Origin: Paraburkholderia acidisoli
Lineage (GTDB): Bacteria > Pseudomonadota > Gammaproteobacteria > Burkholderiales > Burkholderiaceae
Assembly: GCF_009789675.1 (NCBI RefSeq)
Contig: NZ_CP046914.1
Coordinates: forward strand, 1,550,001 to 1,614,000
DNA length: 64,000 nt
Direction of reading: 5' to 3'
Shown here: positions 18,029 to 28,461 of the stretch, in pieces
Position numbering within the stretch: the first letter of the stretch is position 1
Layout of the letters: each line of letters opens with the position of its first letter
Notes under the pieces: model-generated
What the model saw: only the letters and a program-made list of their open reading frames with translations
What the model was told of the DNA's origin: nothing
Databases searched by the model: none
Position numbers and translations under genes: made by a program

Positions 18029-20008
18029 TTAGGGCAGGCGCCGCGCGGCGGCGAGCGCGAGCACTTCGTCGAACAATTCCACGTCGACGGGCTTGACCAG
18101 ATGCTTCTCGAAGCCCGCCGCGCGCGTTTGCTCGACGTCGGCGGCCTGGCCGAAACCGGTCATCGCGGCGAACAGCGTGTTGCCGAGCGCGGCCACGGTG
18201 CGCAGCTCGCGCAAGGTCGCGTAGCCGTCCACCTCGGGCATGGCGATGTCGATCAGCGCGGCGTCGGGCGTGAAGCCGTTTACCGTTTCGCGCGCCTGCC
18301 CGGCGCTGTAGGCGGCGCGCACGTCGTGGCCCTTGAGTTCGAGCAGCATCGCGAGGCTGTCGGCGGAATCGCGGTTGTCGTCCACAATCAGCACGCGCAG
18401 CGCGGGCACGCCGTTTTCCGCGAGCGCCGCGAGTTCGGCCACGCTGCCGGTGAGTCGGACCGGCAGCGCATGCGTGGCGGCCCGGGCGAACGGCAGGCGA
18501 ATGGTGAACGTGCTGCCCGTGCCGGGGCCGTCGCTCGTTGCCGAGATCGTGCCGCCGTGCAGTTCGACCAGCGAGCGGCACAGCATCAGGCCGATACCGA
18601 GGCCGTTTTCGATGGGGCCGGGCATCGAGCGATCCTGGCTGAACAAGCCGAAGATCGCTTCGAACGTGCCGGGGCGCAGGCCGCGTCCTTCGTCGCGCAC
18701 CTGGATTTGCAGTGCGCGCGGAATCGCCTGCACGTCCACGACGATCACGCTCGCGTCGGGCGAGAATTTCGAGGCGTTGTGCAGCAGGTTCTGCACGACC
18801 TGCACGAGGCGCGTGTGATCGCCCGTCATGCTGAGCGGCGTGGCGGGCAGGCGCACCTCCACGCGCTGGGCGCGCGCGGCGGTGAACGGTTGCGCGGCGG
18901 CGATCGCATGCGCGATCACATCGGCCACGTCGAGCGGCGCTTCGCGCAGTTCGATCTTGCCCGAGGTGATGCGGCCCACGTCGAGCAGATCGTCCACGAG
19001 CCGCGTGAGATGCGTGATCTGGCGGTCGATCATCTCGCGCGCGCTTTCGATCTCGGGGCTGGGGCTTTCCATCAGCCGCATGGTGGCCACGGCGTTGCGC
19101 ACCGGCGCGAGCGGGTTGCGCAGTTCGTGCGCGAGCATGGCGAGGAACTGCTTCATCTGCTCGCTCGAATGCTCGAGTTCGTCGTTGCGGCGGCTTTCGG
19201 TCATGTCGCGCGTGACCTTCGCGAAGCCCGTGAGATGGCCGTGCCCGTCGCGCACGGCCGTGAGCGTCACGGCGCCCCAGAACATCGAGCCGTCCTTGCG
19301 CACACGCCAGCCTTCGGTCACGAAACGGCCGCGCTCGCGCGTGAGGCGCAATTCGCGCTCGGGAATGCCAGCGGAAATGTCTTCGGGCGGGAAGAACACC
19401 GAAAAATGCTGGCCGACGATTTCCGCGGGCCGGTAGCCGTTGAGGTTCGTCGCGCCCGTGTTCCAGCTCACGACGCGGCCTTCCGGGTCGAGCATGAAGA
19501 TGGCGTAATCGCTCACGCTTTCCACCAGCAGGCGGAAGCGTTCTTCGGACAGCCGCAGCGCCTCGACCTGGCGGCGCTCGTCGGTGAGGTCGCGCGTGAC
19601 TTTGGCGAAGCCGCCGAGCGTGCCGTCGTGCTCGCGTAGCGCGGTGATCACCACGTTAACCCAGAACATCGAGCCGTCCTTGCGCACGCGCCAGCCTTCG
19701 TCCATGAAACGGCCGTGCAGCGCGGCCTGTTCGAGTTCGTGCTCGGGCCAGCGGCGCGCGTTGGCTTCGTCGGTATAAAAACGGGAAAAATGCTCGCCGA
19801 TGATCTCGTGCGCCGCGTAGCCCTTGATGCGTGCGGCCCCGCGATTCCAGCTCACGACGCGGCCTTCCTTGTCGAGCAGAAAGATGGCGTAATCTTCGAT
19901 GGGCTCGACGAGCGCCTCGAAGCGGCGCCCGCTGTGGCCTTCGGGCGGCGGGGAGTGGGTTGGCGGTTGGCTGCCGTGCAAGGCGATGCCGGAATCGGGC
20001 GTCGTCAT
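18029..20008 (-). CDS. Hybrid sensor histidine kinase: PAS-PAS-HisKA-HATPase-REC
   Basis: 659 residues without membrane helices, so a cytoplasmic sensor. PAS1 is about residues 30-145 and PAS2 about 155-275; the two are near copies (both contain EGWRVRKDGSMFW and GFAKVTRD). HisKA has the phospho-acceptor H294 in MLAHELRNPL. The ATPase has the N box QNLLHNASKF (about 406-415), G1 DEGRGL and G2 NGLGIGL. The C-terminal REC has acidic D543/D544, phospho-acceptor D587 (LIDIAMPEVDGY) and K639. No response regulator is adjacent, so it may pass phosphate to a distant partner or act through its own receiver. Confidence 0.92.
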   Translation of the reverse strand: MTTPDSGIALHGSQPPTHSPPPEGHSGRRFEALVEPIEDYAIFLLDKEGRVVSWNRGAARIKGYAAHEIIGEHFSRFYTDEANARRWPEHELEQAALHGRFMDEGWRVRKDGSMFWVNVVITALREHDGTLGGFAKVTRDLTDERRQVEALRLSEERFRLLVESVSDYAIFMLDPEGRVVSWNTGATNLNGYRPAEIVGQHFSVFFPPEDISAGIPERELRLTRERGRFVTEGWRVRKDGSMFWGAVTLTAVRDGHGHLTGFAKVTRDMTESRRNDELEHSSEQMKQFLAMLAHELRNPLAPVRNAVATMRLMESPSPEIESAREMIDRQITHLTRLVDDLLDVGRITSGKIELREAPLDVADVIAHAIAAAQPFTAARAQRVEVRLPATPLSMTGDHTRLVQVVQNLLHNASKFSPDASVIVVDVQAIPRALQIQVRDEGRGLRPGTFEAIFGLFSQDRSMPGPIENGLGIGLMLCRSLVELHGGTISATSDGPGTGSTFTIRLPFARAATHALPVRLTGSVAELAALAENGVPALRVLIVDDNRDSADSLAMLLELKGHDVRAAYSAGQARETVNGFTPDAALIDIAMPEVDGYATLRELRTVAALGNTLFAAMTGFGQAADVEQTRAAGFEKHLVKPVDVELFDEVLALAAARRLP

Positions 20009-20132
20009 GATCTTCGGTTCGAAATGAGGCTTCTCGTTTGCACTGCCCGCGCGCGCCGCGCCTGCTGTCGATTCCGCTGCGTTGCCAGCGCGCTACCACG
20101 CACCGGAGGACGCGCACGACGGGCGCCGCAGC

Positions 20133-21104
20133 TTACCACGCGCGTTGCCCCGAGCGGTCGTACTTTTCGGCCATCGCGGGAATGCCGGCGCGCACGTGGC
20201 GTTCCGCGCGGCGCACCTGGCGCGTGAGTTGCACGACGTGCGGCGGCACGACGTGGCGGCGGCGCAGCGTCCAGAACGCGCCGCGCAACAGCGCGAAACC
20301 GGCGGGCCCGAGCGAGCGCTGGCGGGCGAACACGGCGAGCGCGCGGCCGGTGGCCCCGAGCGCGTCGCGCACGGGCAGGCGCATCCATGCGACCCACGCG
20401 GCGTTGCGTGCGAGCGCGCATTGCTGGGCGCGCGTGAACCAGCGGTAGAGCGGATCGCGGTGCGCGAGCGCCTGTTCGCAATAGACGATGCGATGCCCCG
20501 CCGCGAGCACGTCGAGCGCCGCGAGCGTTTCCGCGCCGCCGTGCGAGAGCCGTTCATCGTAGCCGCCGAGCGCGCGGAACACGCTGGCGCGCAGCACGCA
20601 CGCGCCCGCCATGTAGCTCGCGAGCGCGGGGCCGGCGGGGCTCTCGACGTGATGCTCCGTGTCCGGCGAGGTGGCGTTGAGCATGAGGCAGGCGGGATGG
20701 ATCTCGCGTTCGTCGTCGCCGACCACGCGCGCGTTGAGCACCGCCACGTCGCGGTTCGCGTCGAGCAGCGTGATCGCGCGCGCGAGGGCGCCCGGCACGA
20801 ACCAGGTGCTGTCGTCGCAGCAGGCCACGTAGTCGGTGCGCGCGAGCAGCATGGCGCGATTGAAGCCGGCGAGGCCGCGGTCGCGCAGCGCCTGCACGAT
20901 GCGCACTTGCGGAAACAGCGCGGCGATCAGGCCCACGGTGGAGTCGGTCGAGCCGTTGTCGGCGACGATCACGTCGGGACACTCGGCCAGCGCGAGCAGG
21001 CGCGCGACGGTATCGACGGTTTGCCGCACGTGATTGCGCGTGAGCACGACCACCGTCACGCGCGGCGCGGATTCGGAACCGGGTGCAGGGTTGGAGGCGT
21101 TCAT
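20133..21104 (-). CDS. Family 2 glycosyltransferase
   Basis: 323 residues, GT-A fold: RVTVVVLTRNHVRQTVDTV at the N-terminus, DVIVADNGSTDST (nucleotide-sugar site, about residues 44-56), YVACCDDSTWFVPGAL (DxD-like, about 92-107) and a conserved GACVLRASVFRALGGYDE acceptor block. Likely transfers a sugar in surface polysaccharide or lipid synthesis. Start MNASNPAPGSES is taken at 21104; a longer reading from 21245 would run through a repetitive region. It is an isolated gene, not in a polysaccharide cluster, so its target is unknown. Confidence 0.83.
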   Translation of the reverse strand: MNASNPAPGSESAPRVTVVVLTRNHVRQTVDTVARLLALAECPDVIVADNGSTDSTVGLIAALFPQVRIVQALRDRGLAGFNRAMLLARTDYVACCDDSTWFVPGALARAITLLDANRDVAVLNARVVGDDEREIHPACLMLNATSPDTEHHVESPAGPALASYMAGACVLRASVFRALGGYDERLSHGGAETLAALDVLAAGHRIVYCEQALAHRDPLYRWFTRAQQCALARNAAWVAWMRLPVRDALGATGRALAVFARQRSLGPAGFALLRGAFWTLRRRHVVPPHVVQLTRQVRRAERHVRAGIPAMAEKYDRSGQRAW

Positions 21105-21392
21105 CGCAGCGAAGGCGTGAGACCGCGAGTTGATGGGCCGACTAACGGGTCGACAAGTCGACGTGTCACGTGTCGACGGGTCAATGAGCGTGTCGCCACG
21201 CGGTCGATCGGCGTGTCGATACACTTGTCGGAATTGCGCTGTCAAGCTTTGTCAGCATACGCCGATGGCGCAACGGACGCAGCCCACGCCAAAAGAATGA
21301 GCAATTTTCGCGCCGCAGTCATGCGATCGGCTTTCAGCGCGGCGCGACGTGTGCCTCGCGGCCGCGAGCGCGGTTCTTGCGGGAAGTCGCGC
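21105..21392. repeat. Intergenic region with iterated GTCGAC/GTGTCG motifs
   Basis: The segment about 21145-21235 repeats short GTCGAC, GTGTCGA and CGGGTC words many times (for example GGGTCGACAAGTCGACGTGT), giving overlapping imperfect palindromes ahead of the glycosyltransferase. The rest of the 288 bp shows no gene. Confidence 0.55.
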
Positions 21393-22067
21393 TCAATCGC
21401 GCGCGCAGACTTCGTCGAGATGGTCGAGCAGATCGGCGGGATCTTCGTACACGCGCAGCGCGCCCGCGCGTTCGAGTTCCTCGGTGCCGTAGCCGCCCGA
21501 GAGCAGGCCGATGCCGAGCGCCCGGCAGCGCTGCGCGGCCAGCATGTCCCAGACGCTGTCGCCCACCACGAGGCTGCGCTCGACCGGCACGTTCAGGCGC
21601 TGGGCCGCCGCCACGAACAGATCCGGGTCGGGCTTCGCGTGGCGCACCTGGTCGCGCGTGACGACGGTCGTCACGGCCGGATCGACGCCCAGCGCGGCGA
21701 GGTTCACGGCGGCGGTTTCCATGCGCCCGCTGGTGGCGATCGCCCACGGCACCTGCGCGGCCGTGAGCGCGTCGAGCAGCGCCCGCGCGCCCGGCAGCGG
21801 CCGCACCTGCGCCGCGTGCCGCCGGTACGCCGCGGCGTGTTCCTGCTGCAAGCGCGCGATGCGCTCGGGCGAGATCGACGTGTGGGTTTCGCGCAGCAGC
21901 TGGTTCATGAACAGCCCGCCGCTCATGCCGATGCGCCGGTGAATACGCCACACCGAAAGCTCGATGCCCTCGGCGTCGAGCGCCTCCTTCCACGCGAGCA
22001 CGTGTTGATAGACGCTGTCGACGAGCGTGCCGTCGAGGTCGAACAGGAACGCGGTTTCCTCGCGCAT
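21393..22067 (-). CDS. HAD-superfamily hydrolase (phosphatase, subfamily IA)
   Basis: 224 residues. Motif I AFLFDLDGTLVDSVY (nucleophile and acid Asp), motif II ATSGR, motif III K in HAKPDPDLF, motif IV VVGDSVWDMLAA. The cap domain lies between motifs I and II. This is the phosphoglycolate/beta-phosphoglucomutase-like branch; the substrate is not evident. Start MREETAFLF is preferred; an in-frame ATG at 22103 would add 12 residues and run close to the upstream terminator. Confidence 0.88.
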   Translation of the reverse strand: MREETAFLFDLDGTLVDSVYQHVLAWKEALDAEGIELSVWRIHRRIGMSGGLFMNQLLRETHTSISPERIARLQQEHAAAYRRHAAQVRPLPGARALLDALTAAQVPWAIATSGRMETAAVNLAALGVDPAVTTVVTRDQVRHAKPDPDLFVAAAQRLNVPVERSLVVGDSVWDMLAAQRCRALGIGLLSGGYGTEELERAGALRVYEDPADLLDHLDEVCARD

Positions 22068-22111
22068 GGGCGGCTCCGTCAATGTCACGAAAGTTTTCGG
22101 CAACTAGACAA

Positions 22112-22149
22112 AAAAGTGTACGCCCGGCGCGTGAAGCGTGCGCCGGGCG
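22112..22149 (-). terminator. Rho-independent terminator of the trehalase gene
   Basis: On the minus strand a 10-bp stem (CGCCCGGCGC with GCGCCGGGCG, 9-nt loop) is followed by TACACTTTTTTG. It begins 29 bp after the trehalase stop. Confidence 0.75.
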
Positions 22150-22177
22150 GGGTCGGCCCGTGGCTTACGCGCGGCGC

Positions 22178-24016
22178 TTACGGCCGCGGCGCCGCGGGCG
22201 CACTGACCGGCGCCGCGCCCGACGCCTGCGTGCCCGCCGCCGCGCCCGCTTGCGGATACATCTGCAGCAGCACGCGCAGCACGCCGTTGGTCCAGCCGAA
22301 GCCGTCCTGCAACGGATATTCGCCGCCGCCCGCCGCCGACGCCTTCGTGGCCGCCGCGCTCACGTCGTACTTTTCGACCAGCTTGTGGGTGCGCTGGTAA
22401 TACGCGAGATTCGTCGCGATCCAGCGCGTGGCGATGTCCTGCGCGAGATCGTCCTGACCGTAGCGGCGCAGGCCCGCGACCGCGATGTACTGCAGCGGCG
22501 CCCAGCCGTTCGGCTCGTCCCATTGCTGGCCGGTCGCGACCTGGGTCGTGGCGAGGCCGCCGGGGCGCAGCAGGCCCGCGCGCACGGCGGCGGCCACGTC
22601 CTGCGCCTGCTGGCGCTTCGCCACGCCCGCGTAGAGCGGATACAGCGTCGCCGCCGTCAAGCGGTGCGTGAGCGTGTGATGCACGAAGTCGTAGTCGCCG
22701 AACGCGTGCAGCTGCGGGTCCCACAGCACGCGGTCGATCGCCTCGCTGCGCTGTTGCGCGCGCTTCGTCATGAGCGCCGCCTCGCGCGCGTTGCCCTGAA
22801 TGCCGTAGGCCTTGGCGAGCGTGGTTTCGAGGATCGCCATCAACGAATTCAGGTCGACGGGCGCGAGCGAGGTCACGTCGATGGTCGAGAGCGTGCGGCC
22901 GTCGGCGAGCCAGCGCGAGCTGTAATCCCAGCCCGTTTCCGCGCCCGCGCGCAGGTTGCGCCAGAGGTCCGAGGCGTCGCGCTGCGGCACGCTGCGCGCC
23001 GTGAGGATGTCCTCGCGATACGACTCGTCGCGCGGCCGGTTGCGCGCGTCCCAGTAGCGGTTGAGCAGCGTGCCGTCGGGCAGGCGCACGACGTGGCGCG
23101 TGGCGTGGCCGGGCTTGAGCGTCTGCGCGCCCGCCATCCAGTAGTCGTATTCCTTGCGCAGTTGCGGCAGATAGCGCAGATACACGTCGTCGCCGTCCTT
23201 TTCCGCCACGAGACTCACCATCTGCGCGAAGAACGGCGGCTGCGAGCGGCTCAGGTAATAGGTGCGATTGCCGTTGGCGATATGGCCGTAACGGTCGATC
23301 AGCGTGGCGAAATTGTTCAGCTCGTCGAGCGTGAGTTCGTGACGGCCGCTCGCTTCGAGGCCGAGCATGATGAAGTACGAGTCCCAGTAATAGATCTCGT
23401 TGAAGCGGCCGCCCGGCACGACGTACGGATGCGGCAGCGGCAGCAGCGACGAATACGACTGCGCGTCGGGCGTGGCGTCGGGCTGGCGCGTGAGCACGTT
23501 CCAGAGCGTGTCGATATGGCTCGTGACGTCCTGGTTCGGGTCGGAGACATAGTGGTCTTCGGTGGTGGGCGGCGCCTTGAAGTACTGGTTCACGAATTCG
23601 GTGAGCGCGGCCTTGTGCGCGGCGGCGTCAGCGTCGCTCGCGTGCTTCTGGCGCCAGCGGTCGTAGGCGGCCGTGATCTGCGCGGGGCGCGCCGTGGGCA
23701 GCATGTCGGCGAAGGTCTTGCTGTCCGGGAAGACCTGCGCGAGTTCGACGTCGTGATAGAGGCGGCCGTAGAGGTCGGCGGGCGTGGCCGGGCGGATCGG
23801 CGCTTTGGGCAACTGGTCGGGCTGCGGCGCGCTCGCGTGTAAATCGTGCGTGGGTTGCGCGTTGACGGTCGGGCTGCTGGCGGTGGGCGCCGCCGGCGCG
23901 GCTTGCGCGAGGGCGGCGGCGGGCAGCGCGCAGGCCACGGTGAGCGCCGTGGACATGGCGGCGGAAAGCGTGGCGAGACGGAAGCGGGAGCGGAAGTGAA
24001 GCGGTGGCAGGTGCAT
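22178..24016 (-). CDS. treA: Periplasmic trehalase (GH37)
   Basis: 612 residues. Hydrolyses trehalose to two glucose in the periplasm. The N-terminus carries a signal peptide (about residues 1-38, ending AAALAQA). Trehalase signature 1 is PGGRFNEIYYWDSY and signature 2 QWDEPNGWAP; a further conserved block is ETGWDYSSRW. The C-terminus has an Ala/Pro-rich tail after the catalytic domain. Start MHLPPLHFRSRFR is chosen because it gives a proper signal peptide; an in-frame ATG at 24133 would put a long Arg-rich stretch ahead. Single gene with its own terminator. Confidence 0.94.
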   Translation of the reverse strand: MHLPPLHFRSRFRLATLSAAMSTALTVACALPAAALAQAAPAAPTASSPTVNAQPTHDLHASAPQPDQLPKAPIRPATPADLYGRLYHDVELAQVFPDSKTFADMLPTARPAQITAAYDRWRQKHASDADAAAHKAALTEFVNQYFKAPPTTEDHYVSDPNQDVTSHIDTLWNVLTRQPDATPDAQSYSSLLPLPHPYVVPGGRFNEIYYWDSYFIMLGLEASGRHELTLDELNNFATLIDRYGHIANGNRTYYLSRSQPPFFAQMVSLVAEKDGDDVYLRYLPQLRKEYDYWMAGAQTLKPGHATRHVVRLPDGTLLNRYWDARNRPRDESYREDILTARSVPQRDASDLWRNLRAGAETGWDYSSRWLADGRTLSTIDVTSLAPVDLNSLMAILETTLAKAYGIQGNAREAALMTKRAQQRSEAIDRVLWDPQLHAFGDYDFVHHTLTHRLTAATLYPLYAGVAKRQQAQDVAAAVRAGLLRPGGLATTQVATGQQWDEPNGWAPLQYIAVAGLRRYGQDDLAQDIATRWIATNLAYYQRTHKLVEKYDVSAAATKASAAGGGEYPLQDGFGWTNGVLRVLLQMYPQAGAAAGTQASGAAPVSAPAAPRP

Positions 24017-24188
24017 GGATTTTTCTGGAATGGGAGGAGCGGGGGCGTAGCGGCGGTAGGCACGGCAGCGAGCGGCAGCAAGCAGCAGCAAGCGCGGTGC
24101 GCTGAGCGGGCGAAAAACGCTGCATAGCAGCAAATTTCATTCCGCAGACGTTTGATCGGGCGAAGAAGGCGGTCAAACCTCCGGCCGA

Positions 24189-25479
<1,291 letters not shown>

Positions 25480-25518
25480 CTCGCTTTTTGCGGCTTTCTG
25501 GCCGCTTTTCGCCGATAG

Positions 25519-25556
25519 AAAAAACCGCGCGAGTCGTCAGACCGCGCGGTTTTTTT
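25519..25556. terminator. Bidirectional rho-independent terminator between pobA and the Ldh2-type gene
   Basis: A-run, 7-bp stem CCGCGCG (25525-25531) with CGCGCGG (25543-25549), then T7. The symmetrical A/T flanks make it work in both directions for the convergent genes. Confidence 0.88.
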
Positions 25557-25586
25557 CATGCGCGTGGTGCGCCGTGCCGCGTCACC

Positions 25587-26636
25587 TCATGCGCTCAGTG
25601 GCGCGATATGCAATTCGCTCGCGAGATCGGCGAACGGCTTTTTCACGGAGTCGGGCAAGTCGATCGTGCGTTCGTGGCGCGCGCGGTTTTCGGCTTCGTA
25701 CTGGCCGGGGTATTGCACGGGATGTTGCGGGTCCTGCGGTGGGCAACTGAGCAGATAGTTCAGGAAGTTCTCGACTTCCTGCGAGCGCCACGTGGCGTTG
25801 AAATCGACCTGCGGATCGAGCACGAGCGCGAACAGATTATTGGTGGCCACGCCGTTGGCCGGATTCTTTTCGTGGATGGTGCCGCCGCCCGAGAGCACGC
25901 CCGCGAGCAGTTCGGCCACCAGCGCGAGCGCGTAACCCTTGTGCGCGCCGAACGGCAGCAGCGCGCCGGGCGGGTCGGTGAACAGCGCGTTCGGGTCGGT
26001 CGTGGGCTCGCCGTGCGCGTCGATCAGCGCGTTGGCCGGTGCGGTCTGACCGTTTTCGGCGAGCACGCGTGCCTTGTTCATGGCGATCGCGCTGGTGGCG
26101 ATATCGACGACGAACGGCGCCCGGCCGCCCGGCAACGGTCCCGCGAAGCACAGCGGATTGGTCGTGAGGCGCGGCGCGCGGCCGCCGAACGGCGCCACCA
26201 TCGGCGGACGGTTGGTGACGTTGGTGAACGCGAGCAGCACGTAGCCTTGCGCGGCGACCATCTCGCCGTAATGACCCATGCGGCCGAGATGATGGCTGTT
26301 GCGCAGCGTGACGATGCATTGCCCGTGTTCGCGGGCGCGCGCGATGGCGTGCTCGACCACGACCTTGCCGACATGCTGGCCGAAGCCGCTGTGGCCGTCG
26401 AAGGCGATCAGGCTGCCGCGATCGACGGCGAGTTCGGCGCGGCCGTCGGCGACCACGAAGCCCTCGGCCATCACGCGGCGGTAGTTCGGCAGGATCGACA
26501 AACCGTGGCTCGCGTAGCCCGCGCGGTCCGATTCGATCAGGTGATCGGCGACGTCGGCGGCAATGTCCTCGGGCACCGAGAGTTTCGTGAGCGCGGCCGT
26601 GGCGAAACGGCGCGCGTCGTCGATGGACACTTGCAT
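25587..26636 (-). CDS. Ldh2 family malate/lactate-type oxidoreductase
   Basis: 349 residues of the NAD(P)-dependent malate/L-lactate/ureidoglycolate dehydrogenase-like family, not the Rossmann LDH. Conserved blocks: ESDRAGYASHGLSILPNY, RNSHHLGRMGHYGEM (catalytic His region), NPLCFAGP and FGAHKGYALALVAELLAG. Its 2-hydroxyacid substrate is unknown; homologues act on malate, sulfolactate or imino acids such as Pip2C. The start MQVSIDDARRF has CAGGAG 7 nt upstream. Stands alone. Confidence 0.86.
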   Translation of the reverse strand: MQVSIDDARRFATAALTKLSVPEDIAADVADHLIESDRAGYASHGLSILPNYRRVMAEGFVVADGRAELAVDRGSLIAFDGHSGFGQHVGKVVVEHAIARAREHGQCIVTLRNSHHLGRMGHYGEMVAAQGYVLLAFTNVTNRPPMVAPFGGRAPRLTTNPLCFAGPLPGGRAPFVVDIATSAIAMNKARVLAENGQTAPANALIDAHGEPTTDPNALFTDPPGALLPFGAHKGYALALVAELLAGVLSGGGTIHEKNPANGVATNNLFALVLDPQVDFNATWRSQEVENFLNYLLSCPPQDPQHPVQYPGQYEAENRARHERTIDLPDSVKKPFADLASELHIAPLSA

Positions 26637-26990
26637 CAGCGGCTCCTGTGGGTCCGCGTGCTCGAGCGCGGTGCCCAGGCGGCAGCGCGCGAGACGGGAA
26701 TCATGCGGGTGGCCTTGGGACGCTCCGGCCTGGCGCGAACGCGCGAGCCGTTCGCTTCGCGGATGGTACTGCCATTCGTCGGACGAAGCGTTGCGCGTGT
26801 CCGTGCGGCACGCGCGGGCGTGGAATGCGCGGCTGTGCTGGCGAAAAGCGGCGGCGATCTGCGCAAACCCTGTGAAAAACCGCGCGCCCAAAAAGAAGCG
26901 TCCGGCGCAGCGGCGTGCGTCGGACGCGGGGGAATCGTCCAGGCTTGCAGCGGGGCGTGCGCGCTCGAAAGTTGGCGCACGCCGCGCGCG
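26637..26990. other. 354-bp intergenic region
   Basis: It holds the promoter region of the Ldh2-type gene and, at 26890-26927, a terminator of the next minus-strand gene. No coding sequence is recognised. Confidence 0.6.
26890..26927 (-). terminator. Rho-independent terminator of the small exported protein gene
   Basis: On the minus strand GCGTCCG (26921-26927) pairs with CGGACGC (26898-26904), followed by TTCTTTTT. It starts 63 bp after the stop at 26991. Confidence 0.65.
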
Positions 26991-27320
26991 TTACTGGCTC
27001 GCGCCAGCGGCGGCGTTGGCCTTCTTTTGCGCGTTCTGCAGGTTCTGCGGGTAGTTCGGGTCGTTCTGCGCGGGCTGATAGCCGTTGTCTTCGAGCTTCT
27101 TCAGCTCGGCGCGGTTCTTCGCGCGGGCCGCCTTGCGGTCGGCTTTGCGCGCCGCCTTGGCCTGCGCTTTCTTCTGCGCCTTGGTGAGCGGCTGCGAAGC
27201 GGCGGTGTCGGCGGCGCCCGGCGCGCTGGCGTCCGTTTGCGCGAACGACGGCGCGGCGGCGCCGAGCAGGAAAGCGGCGGTGGCCGCGGCGAGAGTGAGC
27301 TTGCTGATCGTGGAACGCAT
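26991..27320 (-). CDS. Small exported Lys/Ala-rich protein, DUF4148-like
   Basis: 109 residues with a clear Sec signal peptide (MRSTISKLTLAAATAAFLLG, ending APSFAQ), a central stretch made almost only of Lys, Ala, Arg and Gln (about residues 46-72, probably helical), and the C-terminal motif AELKKLEDNGYQP...PNYPQNLQNAQ. That ending resembles DUF4148 proteins, which are small, exported and common in Burkholderia. Function unknown. Own terminator downstream; two short hairpins lie in its upstream region. Confidence 0.7.
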   Translation of the reverse strand: MRSTISKLTLAAATAAFLLGAAAPSFAQTDASAPGAADTAASQPLTKAQKKAQAKAARKADRKAARAKNRAELKKLEDNGYQPAQNDPNYPQNLQNAQKKANAAAGASQ

Positions 27321-27368
27321 GACTACCCCTATTGAATTGGTTTGAACGGCTGATTCAGGGCTGCATTT

Positions 27369-27401
27369 CCAGGTCGTACCTGGTCGGGTCTGTCAGACCC
27401 G
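27369..27401. other. Pair of perfect short hairpins in the leader of the small exported protein gene
   Basis: CCAGGT-CGT-ACCTGG (27369-27383) is followed one base later by CGGGTCT-GTC-AGACCCG (27385-27401). Both are perfect with 3-nt loops. They lie between the stop of the DJ-1 family gene and the start at 27320, and could be a terminator, an mRNA stability element or protein sites. Confidence 0.55.
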
Positions 27402-27474
27402 CCATCGAATGTAAACGATCCTTGCGCTTCACGGTGGCAAGCGTGCATGCGCGATGGATTCGCGCAAACCCTGA

Positions 27475-28152
27475 TTAAAGCCGCGCCGCCGCCGTAGCGA
27501 CGATCTTCTCGCGTTCGGCGAACGTGGCCGCTGTTTGCGCGCGCAACTGGTCGACGATGGCGCGCGGCGCCGTGGCCGGATCGCCCGCCTCGAACGGCGG
27601 CGCCGGCGCATATTCGAGTTGCAGCTGGAGCGCCTGGGCCGCGTCCGCGCCGATCAGTTCGGCCGCGAGTGTAAACGCGAAGTCGATGCCCGCCGTGACG
27701 CCGCCGCCCGTGAACAGATTGCCGTCGCGCACCACGCGGTCTTGCACCGGAATGGCCCCGAACGGCGCGAGCAGTTCGTGATAGCGCCAGTGCGTGGTCG
27801 CGCGCTTGCCGCGCAGCAGGCCGGCCGCGCCCAGCACGAGCGCGCCCGTGCAGACCGAGGTGAGGTAACGCGCGGTTTGCGCCTGCGCGCGCAGGAAGCC
27901 GAGCGTGGCGTCGTCCGGAATCAGCTTGCCGACGCCACTGCCGCCCGGCACGCAGATCACGTCGAGCGGCGGGCAATCGTCGAAGGTCGTGTCGGGCGTG
28001 AACGCGAGGCCGTTGCTCGACAGCACGGGTTCGCGCGTCTTCCAGACGAGCCGCGCGCGGGCCTCCGGGATCGACGCGAGCACGTCGTACGGACCCGTGA
28101 GGTCGAGTTGCTGAACGCCCGGAAAGACGAGAAAGCCGATTTGCAGCGCCAT
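27475..28152 (-). CDS. DJ-1/PfpI family protein, isocyanide hydratase-like
   Basis: 225 residues. Nucleophilic elbow TSVCTGALVLGAA puts the reactive cysteine at residue 101; D17 (QQLDLTG) and T102 are also present. These three positions match the catalytic set described for the Pseudomonas isocyanide hydratase, which converts isonitriles to N-formamides. The FTGGGVTAGIDFA block is common to the subgroup that also gives the N-terminal half of GlxA regulators; no AraC domain follows here. The start MALQIGFLVFPG is chosen over an upstream ATG at 28353 that would run through the intergenic region. Confidence 0.82.
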   Translation of the reverse strand: MALQIGFLVFPGVQQLDLTGPYDVLASIPEARARLVWKTREPVLSSNGLAFTPDTTFDDCPPLDVICVPGGSGVGKLIPDDATLGFLRAQAQTARYLTSVCTGALVLGAAGLLRGKRATTHWRYHELLAPFGAIPVQDRVVRDGNLFTGGGVTAGIDFAFTLAAELIGADAAQALQLQLEYAPAPPFEAGDPATAPRAIVDQLRAQTAATFAEREKIVATAAARL

Positions 28153-28461
28153 GGTGGAGTCCCCGAAAAAGTGAGAATGTCGGCAGGCTGCGCGCCCGCC
28201 GACGAAGATCACTCTAGCCGCGCATACGGCGACGCAGGTGCCAAAAGCCGCGCAAAAACTGCCAGCGCGCGGTCGCGGGGAGCGTGGCGCGCGGCCACGA
28301 AAACGCGGCCAGGCGCGCAAGTCTCGTACAATCGCCCGCTGCTCAAAAAGCACAGCTCACGCCACGGCGGACGCAACCGCGCGCCAGCGGCACGTATCGG
28401 CACCATGCGGCGCAACCCGCAGGCCCGGCAACATCGCATCATTTGCAGGAGACACGGCACC
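28153..28461. other. 309-bp divergent intergenic region
   Basis: Promoter region between the DJ-1 family gene and the POT transporter. No gene or convincing operator was seen. Confidence 0.5.
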
